From assembly GCA_050298535.1 (NCBI GenBank), contig JBNKUI010000121.1, forward strand, positions 27,002 through 91,001: a stretch of DNA of 64,000 nucleotides, in the 5' to 3' direction. This document shows, piece by piece, positions 43,684 to 53,204 of this stretch (its first letter is position 1; each line of letters opens with the position of its first letter). The position numbers were made by a program, and so were the translations under genes. Under the pieces are notes generated by a model, which searched no databases, was not told the origin of the DNA, and saw only the letters and a program-made list of their open reading frames with translations. This stretch comes from JABDMH01 sp050298535 (GTDB lineage: Bacteria; Bacteroidota; Bacteroidia; Chitinophagales; Saprospiraceae).

Positions 43684-45867
43684 TCAGTCACTTTTGATTA
43701 ATCTGAAGGTCTTGTTCTCTGATTCGGTAACTATTTTCACCAGGTACATTCCTGCATGCAAATCTTGTAGGTCCAGTGTCTCATTTATGCTGCGGACCTG
43801 AGTCCATGTCCTTTGTTTTACCATCTGACCACTAAGATTGTATACAAATACTTGCGTATCGGATCTGCCACTCAAATCGAGTGAAACGTTTAAGAGACCG
43901 ACGAATGGATTGGGAGACAAGGTAGCTTTGATTGTTGTTGCAGGTCCAGTCTCAAGATCCACATTCGAGGGTTCGGCGGCGGACGGTAAATGATAGGATA
44001 TACAAGCATCGGATACGCATCCTTCATGATCGGTGACAGTTACACAGTATTCTCCGCTGCTATCCGGTAAGATCGACTGAGTAGTTTCACCAGTATTCCA
44101 CTCATAAAAGTAAGTATGATCGGATCGTATCTTAGCTTGCAGTGCTGTCGCTCCGCTTGCCGTCTTCTCCCGGTGTATTGTAACTTTACAGAATTCTTCC
44201 TCATCTATGACGACGCAGGCACTTGCAGTACATCCGGACTCACTTACGATCGTTACACAGTATTCACCAGAGCCATCCACTCTAATCTTACGATCAGTAG
44301 ATCCAGTATTCCATAGGATGGTAAAGGGGAAATAAGATCTAACAAAAGCAATCAGGAGTCCCGATCCGGTACGATGAATTTCGACCTTACATTCAGTCAC
44401 GACCTCTTCCAAATTGATACATGCATCGGACACGCATCCCTTCGAATCGGTCACTACCACACAGTATGTTTTAAGATCATCGACTGTCAATGTTGCTTCC
44501 TCTGATATGACCTCTCCATTGGGACTGATCCATTTATATATAAAAGGCCCGTCACCCTGGGTACGTGCTTGCAACGTAAAGGCCTGCACGTTAGTCACAT
44601 CCAGGACGGCGGGTACGGCCTCTATGCTGACAGCACACCGGGGGGCCACTTCTACGTCAACGCAATCCTCGCTGACACATCCATTTCTATCTGTGACTTC
44701 CACACAATAGGTCCCAGATTCAGAAACTCTAAGGTGCTTGGTACTGTCACCTGTAGACCATGCATATGAAAATGGTGCTAACCCTCTGCTTTTGGCCTGT
44801 AAGTGAATGGTATTAGCCTGCGAATTGGTGAGCGGATGACGTACTATCTCAGTGCTACATCCCGCTGGATCAACTTCAATACAGGATTCTGATACGCAGC
44901 CGTTGGCATCCTCTGTCCGTACACAATATTTACCTGTTTCGATCACACGTATGGTTGCACTTGTATCACCGGTGGACCACTTATAGCTGTAGGGAGCCTT
45001 ACTCCGAACATTCGCTTTTAGAATGATCCCATTTGCCGCTGCATCAGTATTAGCATCCAGAATAGAGATATTGACGGTGCAGCCTTCCTCATCTATCATG
45101 ATACAATCTTCAGAAACGCAACCATTGGCATCTTCAACTCTCACACAGTATTCACCAAGCTCGAAGATTATAATTTCTTTGGTCGTTTCACCTGTAGACC
45201 ATTCATAGGAAAACGGAGCCATGCCTTTCGAATCAACAATCAGGATAGCCCTGGCGTCAGATGCTGCGTTTAACCCCGGAGCTCTTACAAGGATCTCGCT
45301 CTTACAGGCCCGGTCGATCTCAAAACAAGCATCTGAAGCACATCCTTCCGCATCCGTGACAACGACACAGTATCTGGCATCTTCCCCTACAGCGATTGTC
45401 TCAGAGGTAGATCCGTCAGACCACTCGTAGCTAAAAGGACCTACGCCGTGGGGTTTAGCGACCAGATACAAGGTACCATCGTCATGATGTTTCTTCATAA
45501 TGGTGACGCGACAATCATGTTCAGGGTCACATGCTTTGATCTTCACTTCAAATGTTGTATGCTCAGGGTGATATACAACTCTCTTGGTGTGATCAGCATT
45601 GGGACACTCGGCCGGAAAAATCAAGAAGGTGCCCTTGACATCGTCTGGCACTTCAATCACTTTTCTGAAAGTTCCATCTTCAATAGTTACGACTGTGGTT
45701 TCATATTGAAAAGCGTCATCGGGTAGACTTTGAATTAAAACTTCAATGCCAGCCATGCCGGCACTACCAGATGGATTCAGCACAATTCCTTCAATCACGA
45801 CTTCATAGCTAAATGCTTTGAAGCTGAGAAGGATAAAGAAAAGAAGGGTAAATGGGTAAATTCTCAT
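43684..45867 (-). CDS. SprB-like repeat surface protein with T9SS sorting domain
   Basis: A 727-residue exported protein. A signal peptide (about 1-20) and a carboxypeptidase-regulatory-like domain (to about 110) are followed by seven repeats of about 70-80 residues. Each repeat contains PFxYxWSTGxT, a YCVxVxDxxGCVS turn and a leading and trailing Cys, giving four cysteines per repeat; such SprB-type repeats are found in the gliding adhesin SprB. The C-terminal 80 residues (LSPNPFVGLLNVSL ... AGMYLVKIV) are a type A T9SS sorting domain, so the protein is exported to the surface. It lies upstream of the sigma factor gene and may be the reporter or adhesin of that system. Confidence 0.88.
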   Translation of the reverse strand: MRIYPFTLLFFILLSFKAFSYEVVIEGIVLNPSGSAGMAGIEVLIQSLPDDAFQYETTVVTIEDGTFRKVIEVPDDVKGTFLIFPAECPNADHTKRVVYHPEHTTFEVKIKACDPEHDCRVTIMKKHHDDGTLYLVAKPHGVGPFSYEWSDGSTSETIAVGEDARYCVVVTDAEGCASDACFEIDRACKSEILVRAPGLNAASDARAILIVDSKGMAPFSYEWSTGETTKEIIIFELGEYCVRVEDANGCVSEDCIMIDEEGCTVNISILDANTDAAANGIILKANVRSKAPYSYKWSTGDTSATIRVIETGKYCVRTEDANGCVSESCIEVDPAGCSTEIVRHPLTNSQANTIHLQAKSRGLAPFSYAWSTGDSTKHLRVSESGTYCVEVTDRNGCVSEDCVDVEVAPRCAVSIEAVPAVLDVTNVQAFTLQARTQGDGPFIYKWISPNGEVISEEATLTVDDLKTYCVVVTDSKGCVSDACINLEEVVTECKVEIHRTGSGLLIAFVRSYFPFTILWNTGSTDRKIRVDGSGEYCVTIVSESGCTASACVVIDEEEFCKVTIHREKTASGATALQAKIRSDHTYFYEWNTGETTQSILPDSSGEYCVTVTDHEGCVSDACISYHLPSAAEPSNVDLETGPATTIKATLSPNPFVGLLNVSLDLSGRSDTQVFVYNLSGQMVKQRTWTQVRSINETLDLQDLHAGMYLVKIVTESENKTFRLIKSD

Positions 45868-45947
45868 GGTTGATAATGTGATTTACCCCCCTACACGGAG
45901 AATAGAGGTCAGAGGTTGGGTCCAATTAATTTTTTTTTAGAAAAAAA

Positions 45948-46541
45948 TTACTGGTCGATGTATTTCTGTCGAAGTTGCTGAAATTGATAAGGAGTACCGC
46001 TTGTATTATGGCCATACATTCCTTTGGCTGATCGCTGGCGAAAGGTTTCATAGAGGGTGACGGCACAGGCCACAGAAAGATTCAAACTATCAACCATACC
46101 TACCATTGGGATGGTAAAGGTTGCATCAGAATGGGATAGTGTTTTCTCCGTGACTCCTTCAAACTCATTTCCAAAGACAAAGGCTGTACTCGTGGAGAGA
46201 TCAAGATCATACAGATCTTGATTATTTGAGCTTACTGATGAGGCAATTATTCTCTCATATCGTGATCGCACTTCCTCAAGACATTCTTCCCGATCAAAAA
46301 AGAGATGGCTTTCTACCCATTTCTTAGTACCACTGCTGGTTCTTTTACCGGGCTTAAACTTTTGTGCTGACAGGTCGGGCTCTGAATATAAGATGAAGAT
46401 CTCCGATATGCCCACTGCATCGCAGGTCCTCAAACAGGCGCTTATATTATGAGGATCGTGAATATTTTCAAGAATAACGGTCAGGTCCATTTGACGAAGC
46501 CTTACCAGAGCTTCAATTTTTTCCAGTCTCTCCTTTCGCAT
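45948..46541 (-). CDS. trmH: TrmH family RNA methyltransferase (probably tRNA Gm18)
   Basis: A 197-residue SpoU/TrmH-type 2'-O-methyltransferase with a trefoil-knot fold. Motif 1 is NIHDPHNISACLRTCDA with the catalytic Arg, motif 2 is FGNEFEGVT and motif 3 is IPMVGMVDSLNLSVA. The short N-terminal extension and the tail of about 20 residues fit TrmH, which methylates G18 in tRNA, rather than RlmB. It is the last gene of the long minus-strand array, 9 bases after the lipoprotein gene. Confidence 0.9.
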   Translation of the reverse strand: MRKERLEKIEALVRLRQMDLTVILENIHDPHNISACLRTCDAVGISEIFILYSEPDLSAQKFKPGKRTSSGTKKWVESHLFFDREECLEEVRSRYERIIASSVSSNNQDLYDLDLSTSTAFVFGNEFEGVTEKTLSHSDATFTIPMVGMVDSLNLSVACAVTLYETFRQRSAKGMYGHNTSGTPYQFQQLRQKYIDQ

Positions 46542-46550
46542 ACTAAGTTG

Positions 46551-47906
46551 TTATCGCACAGACTTAAATGCGTAATTATCAAACTCGAAAATTGAAATGT
46601 GTCGGTTTTCATAATAATTAATGGATTCACCATCAAGGCCAAAAACAGGTCCAATTTCAAAGGGAAAATGTGTCTCAACCTCCATGGGTTGATCCAGGCC
46701 ATTGGTAAAATTAGTACCGTAGGTAGCTAACATGTAGGTGCACCACTGCAAGACATTCATGCCATAATAGGCATCAGCGGTGGGCACGTCTCCATACTTA
46801 TTGAAATAATAGGTTCTTAAAGCTCTTGAATCTGCATCATCAAAAGATAATGGCTTTTCGGACGAGACATGGACATTGAGGCTTTCGTAATAATCAAAAT
46901 CCATTCTTTCCATTTCCATCCACTGCGGGAGACCAAATACGGTCAGGTCCTTTCCTGCTTTGGTGAAGTTTAGCTTGGCAAGTGCAGCGATTACAAAAGG
47001 CTCGTCGGCCCACTCTGGGATAATTACCCCAGCAAACGAGTCAGCCTCAATTTGCAAGGTCAGATCCTCACTTAATTCTTCGTTTGAGATATCATCAACA
47101 ATGATAGTAGGTATCTGATCTGCATCCATTCGTGCTTCGATCTTCTTATTTGACTCCTGAAAAAGGCGGATAGCCATCTCAGCTCTGGAATCATTCTTGG
47201 CCAATATCCTCATCTTATCGGTGGTGAACCGATCTTTAGCATAAGCCAATATAGCATCCGCATGGGTACTTAATGAGGGTCTTAGCTGGATATAGAAAGG
47301 ATTTTCTACTGTTACTTCCGCCGTATTCCAGGGAGAAAGCATCATCTTACCTTCGTATTTTGCAAAAGCCGCCACTGGCTGAATGTTAGAAGTCTGATAC
47401 GGCCCTATAATGAGATCTGCATTTTGAATGAGCGTATCTTCCTGAAACTTGTACTTAAAATCAGGATCTACTTCTGTGTCAATCACACTAAGATTGAAAG
47501 AAACAGGGAGGTCAATTCGATCAAATGCGTACTTCATCCCGGCATAAAATTCTATCATCCGCGCTGTACGGCTGCTCAGTCGATCATTAGCGCTTTGAAA
47601 TCGAGAAGCCTCGAAAGGGGCCAACAAGACAATATTGTAAGTTGATTTGAACTCTGACTTGGCACCACGTCGTGCTCGTTCCATAATCGGAGGCGCTACC
47701 TCTTCAGAAACTTTAGTCCACACAATGGTGTCCATGGCTTCAACTTTATCAGCAATCACTACACCGCGATTGGTATCATCTTCACCTGTCTGAGTTGAAG
47801 AAGAGGGACCAAAGATACCGCAACTGCTCCATAACAGGCTCAGTGCCATAATCCCTATGAGACTACTCCCATTCAATAGTTGCCGGTGGTTTAGTACTGA
47901 TGTCAT
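46551..47906 (-). CDS. Periplasmic-binding-fold lipoprotein
   Basis: A 451-residue lipoprotein; the signal LNGSSLIGIMALSLLWSSC ends at Cys29. The mature part is a type 1 periplasmic binding fold (NIVLLAPFEASRF, LIIGPYQTSNIQPVAAFAKYEGKMMLSPWN, YGMNVLQWCTYMLA), as in amino-acid ABC receptors and in LpoA-type activators of penicillin-binding proteins. No transporter genes are near, so a receptor, sensor or cell-wall role is open. Its start overlaps guaA by 44 bases; a shorter start at Met20 would leave too little signal sequence. Confidence 0.75.
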   Translation of the reverse strand: MTSVLNHRQLLNGSSLIGIMALSLLWSSCGIFGPSSSTQTGEDDTNRGVVIADKVEAMDTIVWTKVSEEVAPPIMERARRGAKSEFKSTYNIVLLAPFEASRFQSANDRLSSRTARMIEFYAGMKYAFDRIDLPVSFNLSVIDTEVDPDFKYKFQEDTLIQNADLIIGPYQTSNIQPVAAFAKYEGKMMLSPWNTAEVTVENPFYIQLRPSLSTHADAILAYAKDRFTTDKMRILAKNDSRAEMAIRLFQESNKKIEARMDADQIPTIIVDDISNEELSEDLTLQIEADSFAGVIIPEWADEPFVIAALAKLNFTKAGKDLTVFGLPQWMEMERMDFDYYESLNVHVSSEKPLSFDDADSRALRTYYFNKYGDVPTADAYYGMNVLQWCTYMLATYGTNFTNGLDQPMEVETHFPFEIGPVFGLDGESINYYENRHISIFEFDNYAFKSVR

Positions 47907-49404
47907 ATACTACTCTATTTATGCCCCGTACCTCGTTGATGATCTGACTTGAAACCTTAGAAAGAAATTCATGAGGTAAGTCGCTCCAATCAGCGGTCAT
48001 ACCATCTCTGGAGTTTACCGCTCTCAACGCGACTACCTGCTCATAAGTTCGTTCGTCCCCCATGACCCCAACGCTTTGCACTGGCAGCAATATTGCTCCT
48101 GCCTGCCAAACCTTGTCATAAAAACCATGGAGTTTGAGATTCCGAATAAATATATGATCAGCTTCCTGCAGTAAGGCCACTTTGTGTGGTGTAATATCTC
48201 CGAGAATCCGGATACCCAGACCAGGGCCGGGGAAAGGATGACGGTCCAGAATATGGGCAGGCACTTCTATTTCTCTGCCCACACGACGTACTTCGTCCTT
48301 AAACAACATATTGAGGGGCTCTACCACTTTCAGATTGAGTGTGTCGGGCAAACCACCTACGTTGTGATGCGACTTGATAGTCACAGAAGGTCCATGGACT
48401 GACACAGATTCAATTACATCAGGGTAGATGGTTCCTTGTCCTAGCCACTTAATGTTATCCAGCTTCTCGGCCTCTTCCTGAAAAACGTCCACAAACATCT
48501 TACCGATGACCTTTCGTTTTCCTTCTGGATCGGATACACCTTTTAAAGCATCCCAAAATCGTTGTCGGGCATCAATACCCACGATATTGAGTCCCATATC
48601 TTTATAGGAGTGCAACACTTCCTCATATTCACCTTTCCGTAGCAATCCATTGTCGATAAAGAAACAAACCAGCTGATCTCCAATTGCTTTCTGAAGAATG
48701 GTAGCGGCTACGCTGCTATCCACTCCACCGGATAGTCCCATCAGGACTCCTTCGGAACCTATCTTCGATCGAAGGCGATCCACGGATTCTGCCACAAACG
48801 ATGCCGGTGACCATTCACCATGGCATCCAGCCACATCATAGAGGAAGTTTTTTAATAACTGCCCTCCATGAGTACTATGTGTGACTTCAGGATGGAACTG
48901 TAGTCCATAAACAGGGGCTGAAAAAGCTCCTTCTTTACTGCGGTAAATTGCAGTATCTATATCTTCCGTGCCGGCTATTAACTCAAAGACATCAGGGATA
49001 GCTGCTATCGTATCTCCATGAGACATCCAAACCTGACATCCTTCGGGGATATCAATGAGTAGGGAATCTTCCAGCAGCGGCGGACTCAATTTTGCCTTGC
49101 CGTATTCTCTTTTGTTCGAAGTCTTTACCACGCCTCCATAGTGTTGGGCCAGTAGCTGTGCTCCGTAGCAAACGCCGAGTACCGGGACCTTTCCTACATA
49201 CATGTCAAAATCTACAGATGGGGCATTATCGTCCGTCACGGAGCACGGACTGCCACTGAGTATGACTGCCTTCACCTCATCTGTTAATTGCGGAGGCTTG
49301 GAATAAGGATAGATCTCGCAATACACATTGTACTCTCTGACTCGGCGCGCGATGAGCTGCGTGTATTGAGATCCAAAATCGAGAATGATAATTTTCTCCT
49401 TCAT
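47863..49404 (-). CDS. guaA: GMP synthase (glutamine-hydrolysing)
   Basis: A 513-residue enzyme converting XMP to GMP. The glutaminase half has the nucleophile Cys79 in LGVCYGAQ and LQFHPEVTHS; the synthetase half has the pyrophosphate loop LSGGVDSS (about 224-231). The dimerisation end DISTKPPATIEWE is complete. Standard length. Translated just after nusB (5 bases) and overlapping the next gene by 44 bases, so it is inside one operon. Confidence 0.97.
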   Translation of the reverse strand: MKEKIIILDFGSQYTQLIARRVREYNVYCEIYPYSKPPQLTDEVKAVILSGSPCSVTDDNAPSVDFDMYVGKVPVLGVCYGAQLLAQHYGGVVKTSNKREYGKAKLSPPLLEDSLLIDIPEGCQVWMSHGDTIAAIPDVFELIAGTEDIDTAIYRSKEGAFSAPVYGLQFHPEVTHSTHGGQLLKNFLYDVAGCHGEWSPASFVAESVDRLRSKIGSEGVLMGLSGGVDSSVAATILQKAIGDQLVCFFIDNGLLRKGEYEEVLHSYKDMGLNIVGIDARQRFWDALKGVSDPEGKRKVIGKMFVDVFQEEAEKLDNIKWLGQGTIYPDVIESVSVHGPSVTIKSHHNVGGLPDTLNLKVVEPLNMLFKDEVRRVGREIEVPAHILDRHPFPGPGLGIRILGDITPHKVALLQEADHIFIRNLKLHGFYDKVWQAGAILLPVQSVGVMGDERTYEQVVALRAVNSRDGMTADWSDLPHEFLSKVSSQIINEVRGINRVVYDISTKPPATIEWE

Positions 49405-49409
49405 TATAG

Positions 49410-50342
49410 CTAATCTTCCAGGCCTCTCCCCTTTTTTTCGATGGCGCCCTGGTCCGTTAAATCTTTAAGCAGTTTATCTAAGATTCCGTTGATAAAGTCC
49501 TTGCTCTTGTCAGTGCTATATATCTTGGAAATATCTACATATTCGTTCAGCGTGACCTTGGTGGGTATCGTTGGAAAATTGAGAAACTCGCAGATAGCCA
49601 TCTTTAACAGAATCATGTCGATATGTGCTACCCGATCCATCTCCCAGTTTTCAAGAGCTGGTCCTATAATCTTCTCAAAATCATCGCTTTCTTCGATCAC
49701 CGTACGCAGCATGGTCTCACCAAACTCCACGCAAGCCTCATAGTCAGGTCTAAACGTACGATACAATTCAGGTGTGTCCGGCAACGCTTTAATGGTCTTC
49801 TTCATGGCTCCAACAATCAAAGATTTATCATCTTCCCAAGTGGGAAAATGATCATCCATTGACTCCTGAAAAAGCTCCTCCTTCGTCAGGTGTTTATAGA
49901 GTGCCAGCAAGATTTTTCGATCTTCTTCGAGGCCTTTTTTATTTAAGACATAGTCTTTGTAATCTTTAAGGCGGGCAAAACTCTTGTAATACTTTCGTGT
50001 AGTATCCTCTTCCACCATCTTCTCAAGCTCCTTCTTCTTAAAGAGCAGTTGAAGATCTTCTTCTTTTGCCAGTGACTGAAGACAAGGGTTGGTAAAGAGC
50101 TTTGCGGAAAATCGCTTATCATCCTCACTGGGTAAATACTTGCTACGTTTACGCTCAGTATCTTCCAACGCAAACTCAGTCACCTTGATGAGGTTGAGTA
50201 GGTTAAAGAGATATAGTATCTGGGAATTATCTAGCGCTTCTCTGTAAAAATTGAGTGCATCTTCGAGCTCAACAGCGGGGTCTCGCCCCATCATATATAG
50301 TGATTGAAGAACTTTGATGCGAATATTTCTTCTGCTTAACAT
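49410..50342 (-). CDS. nusB: Transcription antitermination factor NusB, long Bacteroidota form
   Basis: A 310-residue protein whose C-terminal 130 residues carry the NusB fold (DRVAHIDMILLKMAICEFL, PTKVTLNEYVDISKIYSTDKSKDFINGIL). E. coli NusB is about 140 residues; the extra N-terminal 170 residues are charged and helical, as usual in this phylum. NusB binds boxA RNA with S10 for rRNA transcription. Located between the DoxX-like gene and guaA. Confidence 0.9.
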   Translation of the reverse strand: MLSRRNIRIKVLQSLYMMGRDPAVELEDALNFYREALDNSQILYLFNLLNLIKVTEFALEDTERKRSKYLPSEDDKRFSAKLFTNPCLQSLAKEEDLQLLFKKKELEKMVEEDTTRKYYKSFARLKDYKDYVLNKKGLEEDRKILLALYKHLTKEELFQESMDDHFPTWEDDKSLIVGAMKKTIKALPDTPELYRTFRPDYEACVEFGETMLRTVIEESDDFEKIIGPALENWEMDRVAHIDMILLKMAICEFLNFPTIPTKVTLNEYVDISKIYSTDKSKDFINGILDKLLKDLTDQGAIEKKGRGLED

Positions 50343-50427
50343 GTCAAAACTTTCAAAGGTGCGCTATAAACTTTTTTGAAGACGCTGCAAATAAACAACA
50401 TTTATCATATTATCACGAACAAATGCC

Positions 50428-51912
50428 TTAGGGAATGTACATTGTTTTGATTTCTTCAAATGATGGTAATTTTCTATAATGCCATTTATCAAGAATTTCT
50501 CCATTTCTCATTAGGACCGGTCCTGGGTTTGATCGTACAATGGTTTTTAGAAGGATATCATCAGCAGTACAAATCGTGAATGGAATATTCAGCACGCGCT
50601 TGAAATCCTGTATCATATCACTATCAGCACCTCCGACGACTGCTATTGTCTTTACCCCATCGGTTGCGGCTGCCTCACTCAAAGGAAGTATCTCCTGACG
50701 AAAGCGCTCCAGATATTGCTCATCCCATTCATAGTGCACTACCGTTTCCTCCACGGTCCGTGGCGTGGGTTCATATTGATACGTAGTATCTCCGTGCTCT
50801 ATAATAGTATCCGTTATTGTCATGACAGTATCCACACGTGCTATTGTTTCGGATGAGGAACCATGTTGATACAATTTATGGCACACGATCATGAAGAATG
50901 GCTCGGGATTCGTAAGAATCTGCTCTGTCACTTCTTCTTCATTCGGACCGTATATGATGAATTCTGAAATTTTGGTTTCCGGCACGGCGGGTTCTGTCAT
51001 ATTCTGCTCTACCACCTCCCAATCTGTTTTTGGGTATGACTTGTACTCACTCAAATACTGAGCGTAAGGTAGTTCCACATATTTGCCGTTGAGTTTATTC
51101 TTGAGTGTGTAACTAATTACCTCCCGATCGGCCTCGGCCTGTTCTTCCAAAGCCTTTCTCTCATAGATGTTTACCCCCTTTTTGAAAGGTCTAAAATCAG
51201 TATGGGGTAGGCGCCATACAGAGTTGTTTACACAATATAGCGTCAGGATTGCACCCAAGCCCCAAAGAATGATAGACCGAGTCCTACTATTGAACAGCTG
51301 GTGCATATTCTCGTGTTTCCAAACAAAGAAAATAGCTGGGATCAATAAAAAGACATCTTTTAGAAATGAGACTCTCGGTTCAAGTTTCAAAAAATCACCA
51401 AAGCAACCGCAGTCAGTGACTTTCATCTGCAATTCATTGTACTCACCCCAAGCACCAAATGAAAAGAAATTAACGCCAGCCGGTACATAACCCGTCAAGT
51501 ACGTAAATCCGGTAAGGAATGTGAAGAAAACCACTAGCAACAAGAACAGCCATGAGGTCAGTTTTCTTCTGCTTCCCAGGAGAAGCATCAGCCCCAGCAC
51601 GATTTCGAATACAATCATGACGATTGAGAACACCAGAGAAGAGGAAGACAGCCATGGAAACAAAGGTGCAAGGAAAGAAAGAGCGGTATCTGCAAAGGTA
51701 GCCTGAAACTCTGCGAAGTACTGCTCCATCTTATAAGCAGTACCCAGAGGATCTATCGCCTTAACGAACCCTGAAAAGACAAACAGGACACCGGCAAAAT
51801 TTTGAAAGAAGGTCATCGTCCATGTCTTCTGTCGTTGAAACAGGGCACCAATGACCAGTGTCAATATGAATGCAACGGCACTAATTGTAATTACCAAAGT
51901 CGTAAGGGTCAT
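50428..51912 (-). CDS. DoxX/BT_3928-like membrane protein
   Basis: A 494-residue membrane protein. Four or five helices occupy about 1-235, with FSGFVKAIDPLGTAYKMEQYF matching the DoxX-like family (BT_3928-type in Bacteroidota) and the cysteines in KVTDCGCFGDFL after the fourth helix. The soluble part from about 235 is larger than usual; its end (TICTADDILLKTIVRSNPGPVLMRNGEILDKWHY) looks thioredoxin-like. It starts 4 bases inside the DUF1599 gene, a pairing common in the phylum. Probably a redox-linked membrane protein; function unproven. Confidence 0.8.
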   Translation of the reverse strand: MTLTTLVITISAVAFILTLVIGALFQRQKTWTMTFFQNFAGVLFVFSGFVKAIDPLGTAYKMEQYFAEFQATFADTALSFLAPLFPWLSSSSLVFSIVMIVFEIVLGLMLLLGSRRKLTSWLFLLLVVFFTFLTGFTYLTGYVPAGVNFFSFGAWGEYNELQMKVTDCGCFGDFLKLEPRVSFLKDVFLLIPAIFFVWKHENMHQLFNSRTRSIILWGLGAILTLYCVNNSVWRLPHTDFRPFKKGVNIYERKALEEQAEADREVISYTLKNKLNGKYVELPYAQYLSEYKSYPKTDWEVVEQNMTEPAVPETKISEFIIYGPNEEEVTEQILTNPEPFFMIVCHKLYQHGSSSETIARVDTVMTITDTIIEHGDTTYQYEPTPRTVEETVVHYEWDEQYLERFRQEILPLSEAAATDGVKTIAVVGGADSDMIQDFKRVLNIPFTICTADDILLKTIVRSNPGPVLMRNGEILDKWHYRKLPSFEEIKTMYIP

Positions 51913-52472
51913 ACAAGTTCTGTTTTTTCTATTTCTTCAATCTTAATGAGCGCAAAAAGGGAATAGTTGACCATATCCAGAAAATTTGCATCCATCCCTT
52001 CCGATACCAGCGTCTGGCCATCATTGGCATAAATTGATTTGAGCCTCAGAAGTTTCATTAGGATTAAATCTGTCAGGGAGCTTCTTTGCATCATTCGCCA
52101 TGCTTCACCGTAATCATGATTTTTAGCCAGCATAAGATTTTTTGCCACCTGGGCATATTTATCATATAGAGCCATCACAGTATCTTCCTGCATTCCGGGA
52201 TCTTCGGCAGTGCCCAATTCGATCTGGATAAGAGCCATGATTGCATAGTTTACGATGCCAATATATTCAGATTGGATCGAGTCTCCGATCTTTTGAGTTC
52301 CGCCTTCTTCCAGTGTCCTAATCCTACTCGCCTTGATATATAACTGATCAATCAGAGATGGTAGTCGCAAAATTCGCCAGGCAGTGCCGTAATCCTGCAT
52401 CTTTTTCTCAAAAAGATCCCGGCATCGGCTCACTTCCGAATCATACTGCCCTTCTGTCCTTTGCAAGTTCAT
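51909..52472 (-). CDS. DUF1599 domain protein
   Basis: A 187-residue protein with two similar halves: KKMQDYGTAWRILRLPSLIDQLYIKASRI and AKNHDYGEAWRMMQRSSLTDLILMKLLRL are clearly repeats, each followed by a short helix with the pattern (V/M)NY(A/S)xxALIxIE. This duplication is the DUF1599 (nucleotide-modification-associated) fold. Highly conserved in Bacteroidota next to the DoxX-like gene; function uncertain. 72 bases downstream of the IMPACT-family gene. Confidence 0.85.
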   Translation of the reverse strand: MNLQRTEGQYDSEVSRCRDLFEKKMQDYGTAWRILRLPSLIDQLYIKASRIRTLEEGGTQKIGDSIQSEYIGIVNYAIMALIQIELGTAEDPGMQEDTVMALYDKYAQVAKNLMLAKNHDYGEAWRMMQRSSLTDLILMKLLRLKSIYANDGQTLVSEGMDANFLDMVNYSLFALIKIEEIEKTELV

Positions 52473-52544
52473 ATTAGGTTATTACAAATATAAAGATATC
52501 GCTTTGTCGTAGACAAACCTACTATCTATTTTTCGCTATTAATG

Positions 52545-53204
52545 TTAATGATCTTCAAATCTCTCCACTGAGATCTGATCAAAGGTCCTTTTACCCTGTA
52601 CTTCTTCCTCATACTTATTCAATGTCGCTGCGATGATCCTGTCTATCACAGTCTCGCAATCCAACAAACTTAAGGATATCCATATGGATGGACTTTCATC
52701 AAAGACCTGCTTGTCGATCCTAGCTCCATACTTATTAAGATTTTGCATCAGGGTTCCCATTACTGCATAGTCGAAAGACAGCTGAAAGTGGGCTCGTACT
52801 TCATGCCTAACAACCTTCGCCTTTTGTAGTGCCTCGTGGGTACTCTCCTTGTAGGCCGTAATCAGGCCGGAGGCCCCCAGAAGCTTACCTCCAAAATAGC
52901 GAACTACGATCACCAGGGTATTGGTCAGTTCAAAACTATCAATCTGCCCCATAATGGGACGACCTGCCGTGCCTGAGGGTTCACCATCATCATTGAGTCG
53001 GTATTCATTTCCATTTCTTCCCAGTCGATACGCATAACAGTGATGCCGTGCCTTCGGGTGCATAGATTTCACTTCTTGCAGCTTTTCCGTCACTTCTTCC
53101 AAACTAACCACAGGAAAAGCAAACGCCAAAAACTTTGATCCCTTTTCCTTGTAGAGTCCCTCTGATTTTATCTCTATACTATTGTAAAATGGGCTGTCGA
53201 TCAT
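52545..53204 (-). CDS. IMPACT/YigZ family protein
   Basis: A 219-residue protein from ATG 53204 (MIDSPFYNSIEIKSEG); a GTG four codons upstream is in frame, but TGATG overlap with the EamA stop supports this start. The family segments are SKFLAFAFPVVS, HHCYAYRLG and DDGEPSGTAGRPI, followed by the YFGGKLLGASGLITAY block. YigZ/IMPACT proteins bind ribosomes or other targets in translational stress; the exact role in bacteria is unknown. Confidence 0.9.
   Translation of the reverse strand: MIDSPFYNSIEIKSEGLYKEKGSKFLAFAFPVVSLEEVTEKLQEVKSMHPKARHHCYAYRLGRNGNEYRLNDDGEPSGTAGRPIMGQIDSFELTNTLVIVVRYFGGKLLGASGLITAYKESTHEALQKAKVVRHEVRAHFQLSFDYAVMGTLMQNLNKYGARIDKQVFDESPSIWISLSLLDCETVIDRIIAATLNKYEEEVQGKRTFDQISVERFEDH

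Noticed and set aside
45023..45430. Plus-strand frames inside the large SprB-like gene
   Set aside because: They are shadows of the repeat region on the opposite strand, with similar repetitive composition for that reason.
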